Assembly: GCF_000801105.2 (NCBI RefSeq)
Contig: NC_079519.1
Coordinates: forward strand, 1,114,668-1,178,667
Length of the DNA stretch: 64,000 bases
Reading direction: 5' to 3'
Source of the DNA: Raphanus sativus
Taxonomy: Eukaryota; Streptophyta; Magnoliopsida; Brassicales; Brassicaceae
Part shown: piece after piece, positions 12,672 through 25,100 of the stretch
Position numbering within the stretch: the stretch's first letter is position 1
Layout: each line of letters starts with the position of its first letter
Notes under the pieces: generated by a model
Database searches by the model: none
Told to the model about the DNA's origin: nothing
What the model saw: only the letters and a program-made list of their open reading frames with translations
Program-made: the position numbers and the translations under genes

Positions 12672-15600
12672 TCAGAGGAAAACCGGAGCCATGACAAGAG
12701 TAATAGTCGCGAGCATTTTGATGAGCACATGAATGGAAGGACCAGCCGTGTCCTTGAACGGATCTCCCACTCTGCAAAATTTCAAATGAATGCATCTAAT
12801 TAGAAATCAAGTTTAGGAATAGAAGTTTGATCGAGATTTTTTGTAAGTAAAACGAAAATGCTTACGTATCACCGGTCACGGCCGCTTTGTGGGCTTCACT
12901 TCCTTTTCCACCGAGTGCACCGGTCTCTATGTATTTCTTTGCATTGTCCCAAGCACCACCCGCTGTGTTTAGGAAAAGTGCCATTAAGATACCAGAGACT
13001 GTTGCAAACATGAGCATCGAAGCTACAACTTTAGCTCCGAGCAGGGGTTGTCCCGTGTAGTATCCCAAGATTCGGAACACCAAACCTGATAGAGTCCAAG
13101 AGGTTTGTTTTGGTCACAGTCTTCTCGATTCATCACAAGAACAAAAGGTAGTCTAAAAAGCATTATTAGCTTACCAACTACAATGGGTGATGCTATAGCT
13201 AAAGCTCCTGGTTTTATCATTTCCCTCAAAGCTGCAGATGCGACGATGGCAACACAGCGACTGTAATCTGGCTTCTCCTTGTACTCCTGTTACATGAAGG
13301 TAGTGTTGCTAGTCAACAACGACAAGCCAATAAACATAGAAGAGAGAAAGCCCTCGAAAAGGAAATTTATGCTTACCATTATGCCAGGCCTCTCAATAAA
13401 TTGTCGTCTTACTTCGTTAACAACCTCTTGTGCAGTTCGACCAACTGCTGCGCATGCCCAAGCACTAAAGAGGAAAATGAGCATTGAACCCAATAATCCA
13501 CCTACGAAGACTTCTGGGATAGCAATATCAACCTGTTTTGACCCCAGGATGAGCATGAGAAGCTGTCTGAACAAGGAGGATAACAAAGGTTTGTAACAAC
13601 ATTTACCTCTTTGAAAGACACACTAGCAAACGCTGAAACCTCGTCCATATACGCACTGAAAAGAAGGAATGACGCAAGTGCAGCAGATCCAATGGCAAAC
13701 CCTTTTGTTGTTGCTTTTGTGGTGTTCCCAACAGCATCAAGAAGATCAGTGATCTCACGAACACTTTCTGGCTACACCAGACATTTATTACATCTAAATT
13801 AGTATAGATATAAAACAGATAAGCCTTTAGAACGAATCAAGTGACATTTACCTGCTGGCTCATCTCGACAATCCCACCAGCATTATCAGCTATGGGCCCA
13901 AACATGTCCATAGTAAGAACATAAGCTGCAGTGCTTAGCATACCCATAGTAGCAACAGCTGTTCCAAATAGCCCTCCAGTGGGAATTCCGTTTTCATCAA
14001 CTAGTCCCGAGGTATTGCCCAGCCAATAAGCAGATATTATAGCAACACTTATAACCAAGACAGGAAGAGCTGTCGATTCCAGACCCAAGCTGACTCCAGC
14101 AATTATATTAGTCCCGTGACCAGTCGAGCTAGCAAGGGCCAACGTCCTAACAGGCTCATGCTTATAGTCTGTATAATATTTGGATATCCAGACAAAGGCA
14201 TAAGCTGTAATGATGCCAACCAGCCCACATAGAGCGAAACTGAACCATGCAGATGGAGCTTGTTCAGTGTACAGCAACCAGCGAGTGGACTACAAAACAT
14301 GAATTATGATGTCAGAAGAACATCAAAGAAATAAAAAGGATTTCACTAGCGTATATGTGCATGTGTGTGAGAAGTTTGAAGCAAAATTAAACACAAAAAG
14401 CAGCATTGATTCTCGAAAGAAATATTACCGCGCCAAAAGTCAAGACCGCTAATATAATAGTCAGAGAATATCCTTTCTGAAGTACAGCCATTGGATCCTC
14501 TACCGGAGATTTAACGCTAGCATCACGTGTTCCCTTGATTGATAATATACCAACTGATGATATTACCAAGTCAAACGAATGAACAACTAGAGGAAACAGG
14601 ATAAAGCCTGATGGATCTGCATAATACATAAAAGTTCAAGTAAGCACATATTTTATCATTAAATTACTTCAAATTTCAAAATCTTTTATACTAATTCAAC
14701 CAGCACTGCTAGAAAGGCCACATGATTATATTTATAAATAAAGTTTTACTAACACTAAAGATGACATGAAAAGTAGTCTTCCATCAATTTTAACACCATG
14801 CTTACTCAGATTCATACAACGTATTCTAAACTATAAACTCTATACAACCATGCGTAGCTTATGTTTCCGACAACAAGTTGAATTTTATAATCTTAAGTTC
14901 TCTACATAATTTCTTAGGGTTACATTTCAAATTATAATCCTAGATGTCCTTTAGATTTTATCAGCATAAGTCAGGAACTGAATCATATATCAGAATATTT
15001 CATGTGAGAGGTAACTTTAAAGAGAGATCTCCTGCAAACCTTCAATTTTGCACTTCTTAGCCATTGTTCCGCCTAGTATCATAGCGCTGATAATTTCTGC
15101 AGCTATACTTTCAAATAAATCAGCACCTCTGGCAGCACAGTCTCCCACATTGTCTCCAACCTACAGGAAGATGCAAATACTTACTTTTTAATTTTTGAAT
15201 TTGACGGGCATACTGCGGAGTGTACACTGAACATACACAGCAGCCAAAAAGGACAAAGATGGAGTACCAAATCAGCAATAACAGCAGGATTTCGAGGATC
15301 ATCCTCGGGAATACCCTGCTCAACTTTTCCGACGAGATCTGCCCCAACGTCAGCTCCCTTAGTGTATATTCCACCACCCAACTGAGCAAATAAAGCGACA
15401 AACGAAGCACCAAAACCATATCCCACGAGAAGAAGAGGCACTGTAAAGATAGAGAAAAAATCAACCAATAAATCTAACAAGCCAATAAAACATGGAATAT
15501 ATACAGATTTCAGTAATGAGATGCTATGAACACCATTTCTGGTTGAGCATATAGGGTTGACTGCTCAACCTAGGTCATAACATAATCAAGAAAATATCAC

Positions 15601-16859
15601 CGAAAGTGATCATTTGAAAAGAAAAAAAAATATATTTTGAAGTCCGTACGATGATGTATAGCATATGCAGACGAGATGAAAACGTAATTAACTTTCATAG
15701 AAAGCAGAACAGAGGACTTACGGTCATTAACACTCATTGCGCCTGGTGAATCCACTCCCAACCAAACATAAAACGTAGAGTAAAGGATAGCGATACCAAT
15801 CACAGCCATACCAACAACAACCAGAGCTGAAAACCCACCAGCACGAACAGCTATCTGCATTGTATCTCCTTCTTAGTAATTGGTGATATGTGTACGTAGT
15901 ACACAAAATAACTATATTAAAACAGAACCTGCAGTGCTTCTCTCGCAGATCGTCTAGCAGCACTGGAGACCCGCACATTAGCACGAACTGACACCCACAT
16001 TCCAACATATCCAGCAATACCTGAGCATAGCGCCCCCAAGAGAAATGCGGCAACAGTAATATAAGCAGACATCGCCCTACAGCAAACAGTAGTATAAGCT
16101 AAGTATCATTCATAACTAAAAAAATGGATTAAACGTATCTTGTGTATGTAATCATGCACATTCACCTTCCTAAACCAGCAGCCTCTTGCTGGGGAGTCAA
16201 GTTACGGAATAGATATATGCAAAGAATCACAAAAGCTAGCAAGATGGCCATCTTGGATATAGTGCTATACTGCGTTCTGAAAAACCCTTCAGCTCCATCA
16301 CGTATAGCATCTGATATCTATAAGAGAATCACCTCACAAATTAGAAGTTTGATAGGAACAAATATAAAAAAGAACAAAGCCAACATCATGATTAACACCA
16401 TATAAATTGAGTGAGGTTACCTGGACCATCTCTGGAGGCCCTTCATCTTTCGCTAAAACCCACTTGGTTAGATATATTGACAAGAGGAAGCTGAAGATGC
16501 ATACTGTGAAGACGAACAAGATGATAGGAGAAGTACTAGCTCCCATGTAAAAGATCACTCCAAAGCACAATAGTAGAATTATTGAAACAACACGAACATT
16601 CAATTTCCTAAGAATCCGGAATATCTGCAACAAAAAGGACCGAACTTTTTACACTCAGGAATCTAAGAAGCAAAAAAAAAAAATAGAAGGCAATCAGTAA
16701 CAACATCATCACAAAATCGTAATGATCTGACGCTACCAATAAGAAAAAAAAAACACTTACTAGCGGACTGTAGGTTTTACTACGCATGTTGGGAAAAGCC
16801 CTGGGCCTGTCACTGAAAGACATCAGACTGGCCTGCTCAACATCTTCATCCATCATCAT
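12672..16859 (-). CDS. AVP2: Type II (K+-independent) vacuolar-type H+-pyrophosphatase
   Basis: Pumps protons into endomembrane compartments (Golgi for the Arabidopsis protein) by hydrolysing pyrophosphate. Fourteen exons, in coding order: 16859-16761, 16624-16421, 16317-16166, 16076-15929, 15854-15722, 15440-15268, 15160-15040, 14616-14429, 14289-13852, 13771-13607, 13532-13377, 13286-13175, 13085-12866, 12771-12672. All phases agree and the product is 802 residues, the length I recall for AVP2. Start is at MMMDEDVEQ; the upstream frame lacks another ATG. Substrate-site motifs are [11 protein letters not shown] (about 276-286), [11 protein letters not shown] and [27 protein letters not shown] has Lys at about 571, the residue associated with K+ independence; type I pumps have Ala. 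Many hydrophobic segments fit the roughly 16-helix fold. The satellite array begins about 1.2 kb upstream. Confidence 0.96.
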
Positions 16860-17560
16860 GTTTTGAGCCGAGTTTGCCCTCCGGACTATGACTTGAGGCG
16901 TAAAATCAGTGCTATGGGGCAACTCACCCCCAGAACTTGGACGCTGAATTTTTTTGATAATATACTACAAAACGCTCTTTCCAAATAATGTTAACACCAC
17001 AAAGCTAGAACAAAAACCCTCTAAAATCAAATCTAAATATCTTTGATTCCAGCTTCTTCAAAACTTCCTCAGTCGGTAATGAGCACAAGAAGTTTCCACC
17101 AAAATCAAATCTCCTGAGAAATATAGAAAAAAAATGTATTTAATTCCTGATGATCCCTCTTCACCTACCGAATTAAAAAAAAATTCAAAAAAAAATTAAA
17201 TTTCCTACACAAATCAAATGCAATTCACAAACGCCACATGAGACCCCCCAAGATCTAAATCGAGTGAGATTTCAGTGTAAAATCGAATAAAAAACGAAAG
17301 TGACTATGCATCCACGTCATTACTTCACCTCACGTTAGATCTAGCTTCCACACACAGAGAAAATTACATGATCTAAAACAAACTAATCGGAGAAACAGAG
17401 AAGATAGATTACACGGCTCCTCCTCCGGAGGGGAATGATCAGAAGGAAACCGCCGTTAGTGAAAGCTCGTCTTCGCCGAAGAATCACTCTCACGTCTCCG
17501 TCTTTGTCTCCGATGACTTTTCAGAGAACTTTCGGAATATCCTATAAGTTAATTAATAGT
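16860..17560 (-). promoter_or_regulatory. AVP2 5' UTR with probable leader intron, and promoter
   Basis: On the minus strand a good acceptor (T-rich tract ending ATTCAG) precedes the 5' UTR exon 16860-16943. A donor CCGT/GTAATC at about 17412 gives a leader intron of about 470 bp. Sequence beyond 17413 looks like the first UTR exon and core promoter. Inference from splice-site sequence only. Confidence 0.45.
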
Positions 17561-18039
17561 TATTCTCACTCCCCAGTGGTTTGAATAGTAATCTACGGGT
17601 AGTGACGCATCTTATCCAATGAAACGATGTCACGTCATCACTCTTCTACGTTACTAATTATATGGCTCGAAGCGTTGAGCAGCTATTATAAAATTATCTA
17701 AAAGGCCCATCAAACTGAAAATGTTTGTTTGTCGGAAAAACAAACTAACCTCATATTTGTGGGCTTACCCCAATACATTTGCTTAACACGGCCCATATTT
17801 TGATATAATCTGCAAAATAAGAACCTATATTTTTTCTTTATTTTTGTTAATTTTGGAAGACCAAAATTGTATTTATATTTGATAATATATTATATCTCGA
17901 TACATAAAATAATCTAATAAGAGTTAAGCTTCATATCTATAAACTAGTTGTTACTTCAAATCTTTATATCTATTTTATTAAGTTGTTAACCCATATATTG
18001 TTTTCATATTTTTCAAAAAACATATAAATTATTTTAATA
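17561..18039. other. AT-rich spacer between AVP2 and the satellite
   Basis: No gene or element recognised. Satellite similarity becomes visible from about 18040. Confidence 0.4.
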
Positions 18040-19195
18040 CTTTCGCATGCTTTTAAGAAATTATAATGATGTCCCTGTACCATAAAAAAGAGTTTAAAAT
18101 ACATTAATAAAAATGTATAAAGTTATTAAAAAAAATTAAACAACACTAATGAATACAAGTTTAAAAATATAAAGCATTTAACCAAAAACTCAATATTTTC
18201 GTAGGGGTTAACCCACATATTTTGAAAAAAATCAAAAATATGAAAATGTTGTTTTAATGCATATTTGAACCATAAACTAACATAAGATTATGGTAAAGAA
18301 GGTTTGGAACCTTTGCTGTTTCCGTTTCTCTAATAAAGATTTCATAGTGGTTAATCTACTAATTTAAGTTGTATATTAAGTTTTATTAAAAAATTCAAGA
18401 AATTAAAATATACAACGAAAGATAATTTATGATACAATAATAAAAATTATAGAATGTAGTTAATTTTTTTAAAAAAGAATTAAAGAGTATTAACTCAGTA
18501 TATAGGGAATTTACCTAAAAACTCAATATTTTTGTAGTGTAACCTACAAAATTTGAAAAAAAATCAAAAATATGGAAATATTTTTTTAATAAATATATGC
18601 ATTGTACACTGACATATAATAATGTTCAAAGAGGTTTTAAACCTTTATTGCTTCCGTTTATCTAATTAATATAGATTTCATAGTTGTTAGTCCACTAATT
18701 TAAGCAACATATAAAGTTTTATTAAAACAATTGTTAAAAAATTAAAACGATGCCCATGTACCATGGAAGAAAGTTTATAATAGATTAATACAAATTTATA
18801 ATGCATTTAGAAAATTATAAACAACTTTAGTGAGTATAAACTTCAGCATATGTAGAAATTAACGAAACAATTATATTTTCATAGGGGTTAACTTACAAAT
18901 TTTTCAAAAAATTCAATAAATCGGAAAATCTTGCATTGTTGCATCCTTTATTGACATATGATGATGTTCAAAGAGGTTTGGAACCCTTGTTGTCTCCGTT
19001 TCTTTCAAGAATAAAGATTTCATAGTGGTGAGTCCAATGATTTAGTACTAACTTAATTGTTAAAAAATTAGAATGATACCGTGTACCATGAAAGAGAGTT
19101 TATCATACATTAATAAAGATGTATAAAGTTATTAGAAAATTTTAAACAACACTAATGAGTATAAGCTTAAAAATATAAAACATTTAACCAAAATC
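18040..19195 (-). repeat. Diverged satellite units in inverted orientation (about 3.5 copies)
   Basis: Units here are the reverse complement of the main array. The word GGGGTTAACCCAC/TTAC occurs at about 18205 and 18887, followed by AAAAATATGAAAAT-type and CTAACATAAGA-type words in reverse-complement order. These copies are more diverged than the main array. Confidence 0.8.
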
Positions 19196-22100
19196 ATCAT
19201 ATGTCAATACATGATGCAAATATAAAGCATCCTAGATTAACCACTATACATTTTTATTAATGTATGATAAACTCTCATTCATGGTACATAGGCATCGTTC
19301 TAACTTTTTAACAATTAAATTAGTAAAACTTCATATGCTGCATAAATCATTGGACTTACCACTATGAAATCTTTATTCTTTAGAGTGACAGAGACAAAAA
19401 AGGTTCCAAACCTCTTTTACCATCATCCTAAGTCAATAGAGGATGCAACTATGCATTTTAACAAGATTTTCATATTTATTGATTTTTTTCAAAATTTGTG
19501 GGTTAACCCCTATGAAAATATAAATTTTTCATTAATCTCTATATATACTGAAGTTTATACCGATCAAAGTTTATACAATAAAACCAGATTTTCATATTTT
19601 TGAAATTTATCCAAAATCCGTGGGTTAACCCCTTCTAAAATAATGAATTTTCGGTAAATGCTCTATATACTGAAGTTTATGCTCTTTACTTTTGTTTAAA
19701 AAGTTTCAAACCACATTCGACATTTGAATTAATGTACTCTAAACTATCTTTCATGGTATATATGAATCATTCTAATTTTTAATATTTAGTTTGGTAGAAT
19801 TTCATATACTGCTTAGATTAGTGAAATTACCATTATAAAATCTTTATTTTCTAGAGAAACGGAGACAACAAATGTTCTAATCCTCTATGATCATCATCTT
19901 ATGTCAGTGCTCTAAGAAACTATACAATAAAACAAAATTTTCATATTTTTGAAATTTATTTAAAATCTGTGGGTTAACCCCTTCTAAAATAATGAGTTTT
20001 CAGTAAATGCTCTATATATTGAAGTTTATACTCTTTACTTTTGTTTAAAATTTTTAAAAACACATTCGACATTTGAATTAATGTATTCTAAACTATCTTT
20101 CATGGTATAAATGAATCATTCTATTTTTTTAATATTTAGTTTGGTAAAATTTCATATACTGCCTAGATTGGTGGAATTACCATTATAAAATCTTTATTTT
20201 CTAGAGAAGCGGAGAAAATAAAGTTTCTAATCCTCTTTGACCATCATCTTATGTCAGTGCTCTAAGAAACTATACAATAAAAGCAGATTTCATATTTTTG
20301 AAAATTTTCCAAAATCTGTGGGTTAACATCTTCTAAAATAATGAGTTTTTGGTAAATCTTCTATATACATAAGTTTATACTCTTCAATTTTGTTTAAAAA
20401 TTTCAAACCACACTCGACATTTGAATTAATGTATTCTAAACTATCTTTCATGGTATATAGGATCCATATACTGCATAGATCAATGGAATTAGCATTATAA
20501 AATCTTCATTATCTAGAGAAACGGAGAGTACAAAGGTTCTAAACTCTTTAACCATCATCTTATGTCAGTTGTCGATGAAACTATACACTAAAACAAGATT
20601 TTCAGGTTTTTGAAATTATTTCAAAATCCGTGGGTTAAACCCTTTTAAAATATTGAGTTTTCGGTAAAGCCTCTATATACTGAAGTTTATACTCTTCACT
20701 TTAGTTTAAAAATTTCAAACCATATTCTACATTTGAATTAATGTGTTCTAAACTATCTTTCATGGTATATGGAAATTATTCTAATTTCTTTTAATATTTA
20801 GTATACCAAAAATTTCATATACTGCCTAGAATAGTGGAATTAGCATTATAAAATCTCCATTATCTAGAGAAACGGAGACAAGAGAGGTTCTAAACTCTTT
20901 GACCATAATCTTATGTTACTGCTCTAAGAAACCATACATTAAAACCAGATTTTCATATTTTTTTTTATTTTTTCAAAAGCCGTGGGTTAACCCCCCTTCA
21001 AAAATATTGGGTTTTCGGTAAATGCTCTATAAACTGAAGTTTGTACTCTTCACTTTAGTTTAAAAATTTCAAACCACATTCTACATTTTAATTAATGTAT
21101 TCTAAAGTATCTTTCATGGTATACATGAATCATTCTAATTTTTTAATATTTAGTTTACTAAAATTTCATATACTGCCTAGATTAGTGAAATTAGCATTAT
21201 AAAATCTTTATTATCTAGAGAAAATGAGACAACATAGGTTCTAACCTCTTTAACCATCATCTTATGTTAGTGTTCGATGAAACTATACATTAAAATCAGA
21301 TTTTCATATTTTTGAAATTTTTCCAAAATCCGTGGGTTAACTAACCGCTTCTAAAATAATGAGTTTTCGGTAAATGCTCTATATACTGAAGTTTGTACTG
21401 TTCACTTTAATTTAAAAATTTTAAACCACATTCTACATTTTATTTAATGTATTCTAAACTATCTTTCATGGTATACATGAATCATTCTAATTTTTTTAAT
21501 ATTCAGTTTACTAAAATTTCATTTACTACCTAGATTAGTGGAATTGACATTATAAAATCTTCATTATCTAGAGAAACGGAGACACCAGAGGTTCTAAACT
21601 CGTTGACCATCATATTATGTTACTGCTCGATGAAACTATAAACTAAAGCCAGATTTTCATATTTTTGAAAATTTTCCAAAATCCGTGGGTTAACCACTTC
21701 TAAAATAATGAGTTTTCGGTAAATGCTCTATATATTGAAGTTTATACTCTTCACTTTAGTTAATAAAATTTCAAACCACATTCTACATTTGAATTAATGT
21801 ATTTTAAAATATCTTTCATGGTATACATGAATAATTTAATTTTTTAATATTTAGTTTACTAAAATTTCATATACTGCCAAGATTAGTGGAATTAACATTA
21901 TAAAATCTTCATTATCTAGAGAAAAGGAGAGAACAGAGGTTCTAAACTCTTTGACCATCATCTTATGTTAGTGCTCGATGAAAATATACAATAAAACCAG
22001 ATTTTCATATTTTTGAAATTTTTCCAAAATCCGTGGATGAACCCCCCTTCCAAAATAATGAGTTTTCGGTAAATGCTCTATATAGTGAAGTTTGTACTCT

Positions 22101-25100
22101 TCACTTTAGTTTAAAAATTTCAAACCACATGCTACATTTGAACTAATGTATTCTAAAATATCTTTCATGGTATACAGGAATCATTCTTATTTTTTAATAT
22201 TTAGTTTACTAAAATTTCATATACTGCCTAGACTAGTGAAATTAGCATTGTAAAATTTTCGTTATCTAGAGAAAAGGAGACAACAGAGGTTTTAAACTCT
22301 TTGACAATCATCTTATGTTAGTGGTCGATGAAACTATTCACTAAAACCAGATTTTTATATTTTTGAAATTTTTCCAAAATCCGTGGGTTAACCACTTCTA
22401 AAATAATGAGTTTTTGGTAAATGCTCTATATACTGAAGTTTGTACTCTTCACTTTAGTTTAAAAATTTCAAACCACATTCTACATTTTATTTAATGTATT
22501 CTAAACTATCTTTCATGGTATACTTGAATCATTCTAATTTTTTAATATTTAGTTTATTAAAATTTCATATACTACCTAGATTAGTGGAATTGATATTATA
22601 AAATCTTCATTATCTAGAGAAACGGAGACAACAGAGGTTCTAAAATTGTTGACCATCATATTATGTTACTGCTCGGTGAAGATATAAACTAAAACCAGAT
22701 TTTCATATTTTTGAAATTTTTTCAAAATCTGTAAATTAACCTCTTCTAAAATAATGAGTTTTTGGTAAATGCTCTAAATACTGAAGTTTATACTCTTCAT
22801 TTTAGTTTAAAACTTTCAACCACATTCTACATTTGAATTAATTTATTCTAAACTATCTTTCATGATATATATGAATCATTCTAATTTTTTAATATTTAGT
22901 TTACTAAAATTTCATATACTACCTAGATTAGTGGAATTAACATTATAAAATCTTCATTATCTAGAGAAAAGGAGACAACAGAGGTTCTAAACTCTTTGAC
23001 AATCATCTTATTTTAGTTTTCGATGAAACTATACACTAAAACAAGATTTTCATATTTTTGAAAATTCCCAAAATCCATCGGTTAACCCCTTCTAAAATAT
23101 TAAGTTTTTGGTAAATACTCTATATACTGAAGTTTATACTCTTCACTTTAGTTTAAAAAATTCAAACCACATTCTACATTTAAATTAATGTATTCTCAAC
23201 TATCTTTCATGGTATACAGGAATCATTCTAATTGTTTAGTATTTAGTTTACTAAAATTTCATATACTGCCTAAATTAGGAATTAACATTATAAAATCTCT
23301 ATTATCTAGAGAAAAGGAGTCAACAGTGGGTTCTAAACTATTTGACCATCATCTTATGTTAGTGCTCGATGAAACTATACACTAAAACCAGATTTTCATA
23401 TTTTTGAAAATTTTCCAAAATCTGTGGGTTAACCCCTTCTAAATAATGAGTTTTCGGTAAATGCTCTATATACTGAAGTTTATACTCTTCACTTTAGTTT
23501 AAAAATTTCAAACCACATTCCACATTTGAATTAATGTATTATAAACTATCTTTCATGGTATACATGAATCATTCTAATTTTTAAATAATTAGTTTACTAA
23601 AATTTCATATACTGCCTAGATTAGTGGATTAGCATTATAAATATTCATTATCTAGAGAAAGAAAGAAAACAAATGTTCTAAACTCTTTGACAATCATCTT
23701 ATTTTAGTGTTCGATGAACTATACACTAAAACCAGATTTTCATATTTTTGAAATTTTTCCAAAATCCGTGGGTTAAACCCCTCTTTAAAGTAATGAGTTT
23801 TCGGTAAATCCTTTATATACTGAAGTTTGTACTCTTCACTTTAGTTTACAATTTCAAACCACATTCTACATTTTAATTAATGTATTCTAAACTATCTGTC
23901 ATGGTATACATGAATCATTCTAATTTTTTAATATTTAGTTTACTAAAATTTCATAAACTGCTAGGTTAGTGGAATAGCATTATAAAATCTTCACTATCTA
24001 GAGAAAAGGAGACTACAGAGGTTCTAAACTGTTTGACCAACATCTGATGCTAGTGCTCCATGAAACTATGCACTAAAACCTGATTTTTATATTTTTTGAA
24101 TTTTTTCCAAAATCCGTTTGTTGACCCCTTCAAAAATAATGAGTTTTGGTAAATGCTCTATATACTAAAGTCTGTACTCTTCACTTTAGTTTAAAAATTT
24201 CAAACCACATTCTACATTTGAATTAATGTATTATAAACTATCTTTCATGGTATACAGGAATCATTCTAATTTTTAGTATTTAGTTTACTAAAATTTCATA
24301 CATTGCCTAGGTTAGTGGAATTAGCATTATAAAATCTTCATTATCTAGAGAAAGGAGACAAACATAGGTTTTAAACTCTTTGACAATCATCTTATGTTAG
24401 TTTTTGATGAAACTATACACTAAAACCAGATTTTCATTTTTTTAAATTTTTTTGCAAAATCTGTGGGTTAACCCCTTCTAAGATAATGAGTTTTCGGTAA
24501 ATTCTCTATATACTGAAGTTTATTCTCTTCACTTTAGTTTAAAAATTTCAAAACCACATTCTACATTTGAATTAATGTATTCTAAACTATCTTTTCATGG
24601 TATTCATGAATCATTCTAATTTTTTAATATTTAGTTTACTAAAATTTCATAAACTGCTAGATTAGTGGAATAGCATTATAAAATCTTCATTATCTAGAGA
24701 AAAGGAGACAACAGAGGTTCTAAACTCTTTGACTATCATCTTATGTTAGTGCTCGATGAAAATATACACTAAAACCAGATTTTCATATTTTTGAAATTTT
24801 TCCAAAATCCGTGGGGTAACCCCTTCTAAAATAATGAGTTTTTCGTAAATGCTCTATATACTGAAATTTGTACTCTTCACTTTAGTTTACAAATTTCAAA
24901 CCACATTCTAAATTTGAATTTATGTATTCTAAACTATATTTCATGGTATACAGGAATCATTCTAATTTTTAATATTTAGTTTACTAAAATTTTATATTAC
25001 TGCCTAGATTAGTGGAATTAACACTATAAAATATTCATTATCTAGAGAAAATGAGACAACAGAGGTTTTAAACTCATTGACAATCATCTTATGTTAGTGA

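Noticed and set aside
12456..12803. 115-codon plus-strand frame between mTERF and AVP2
   Set aside because: Its second half is the antisense of the last AVP2 exon and the first half lacks coding character.
16860..16922. N-terminal extension of AVP2 (frame open to 16922)
   Set aside because: No ATG in the extension; the known protein begins at MMMDEDVEQ.
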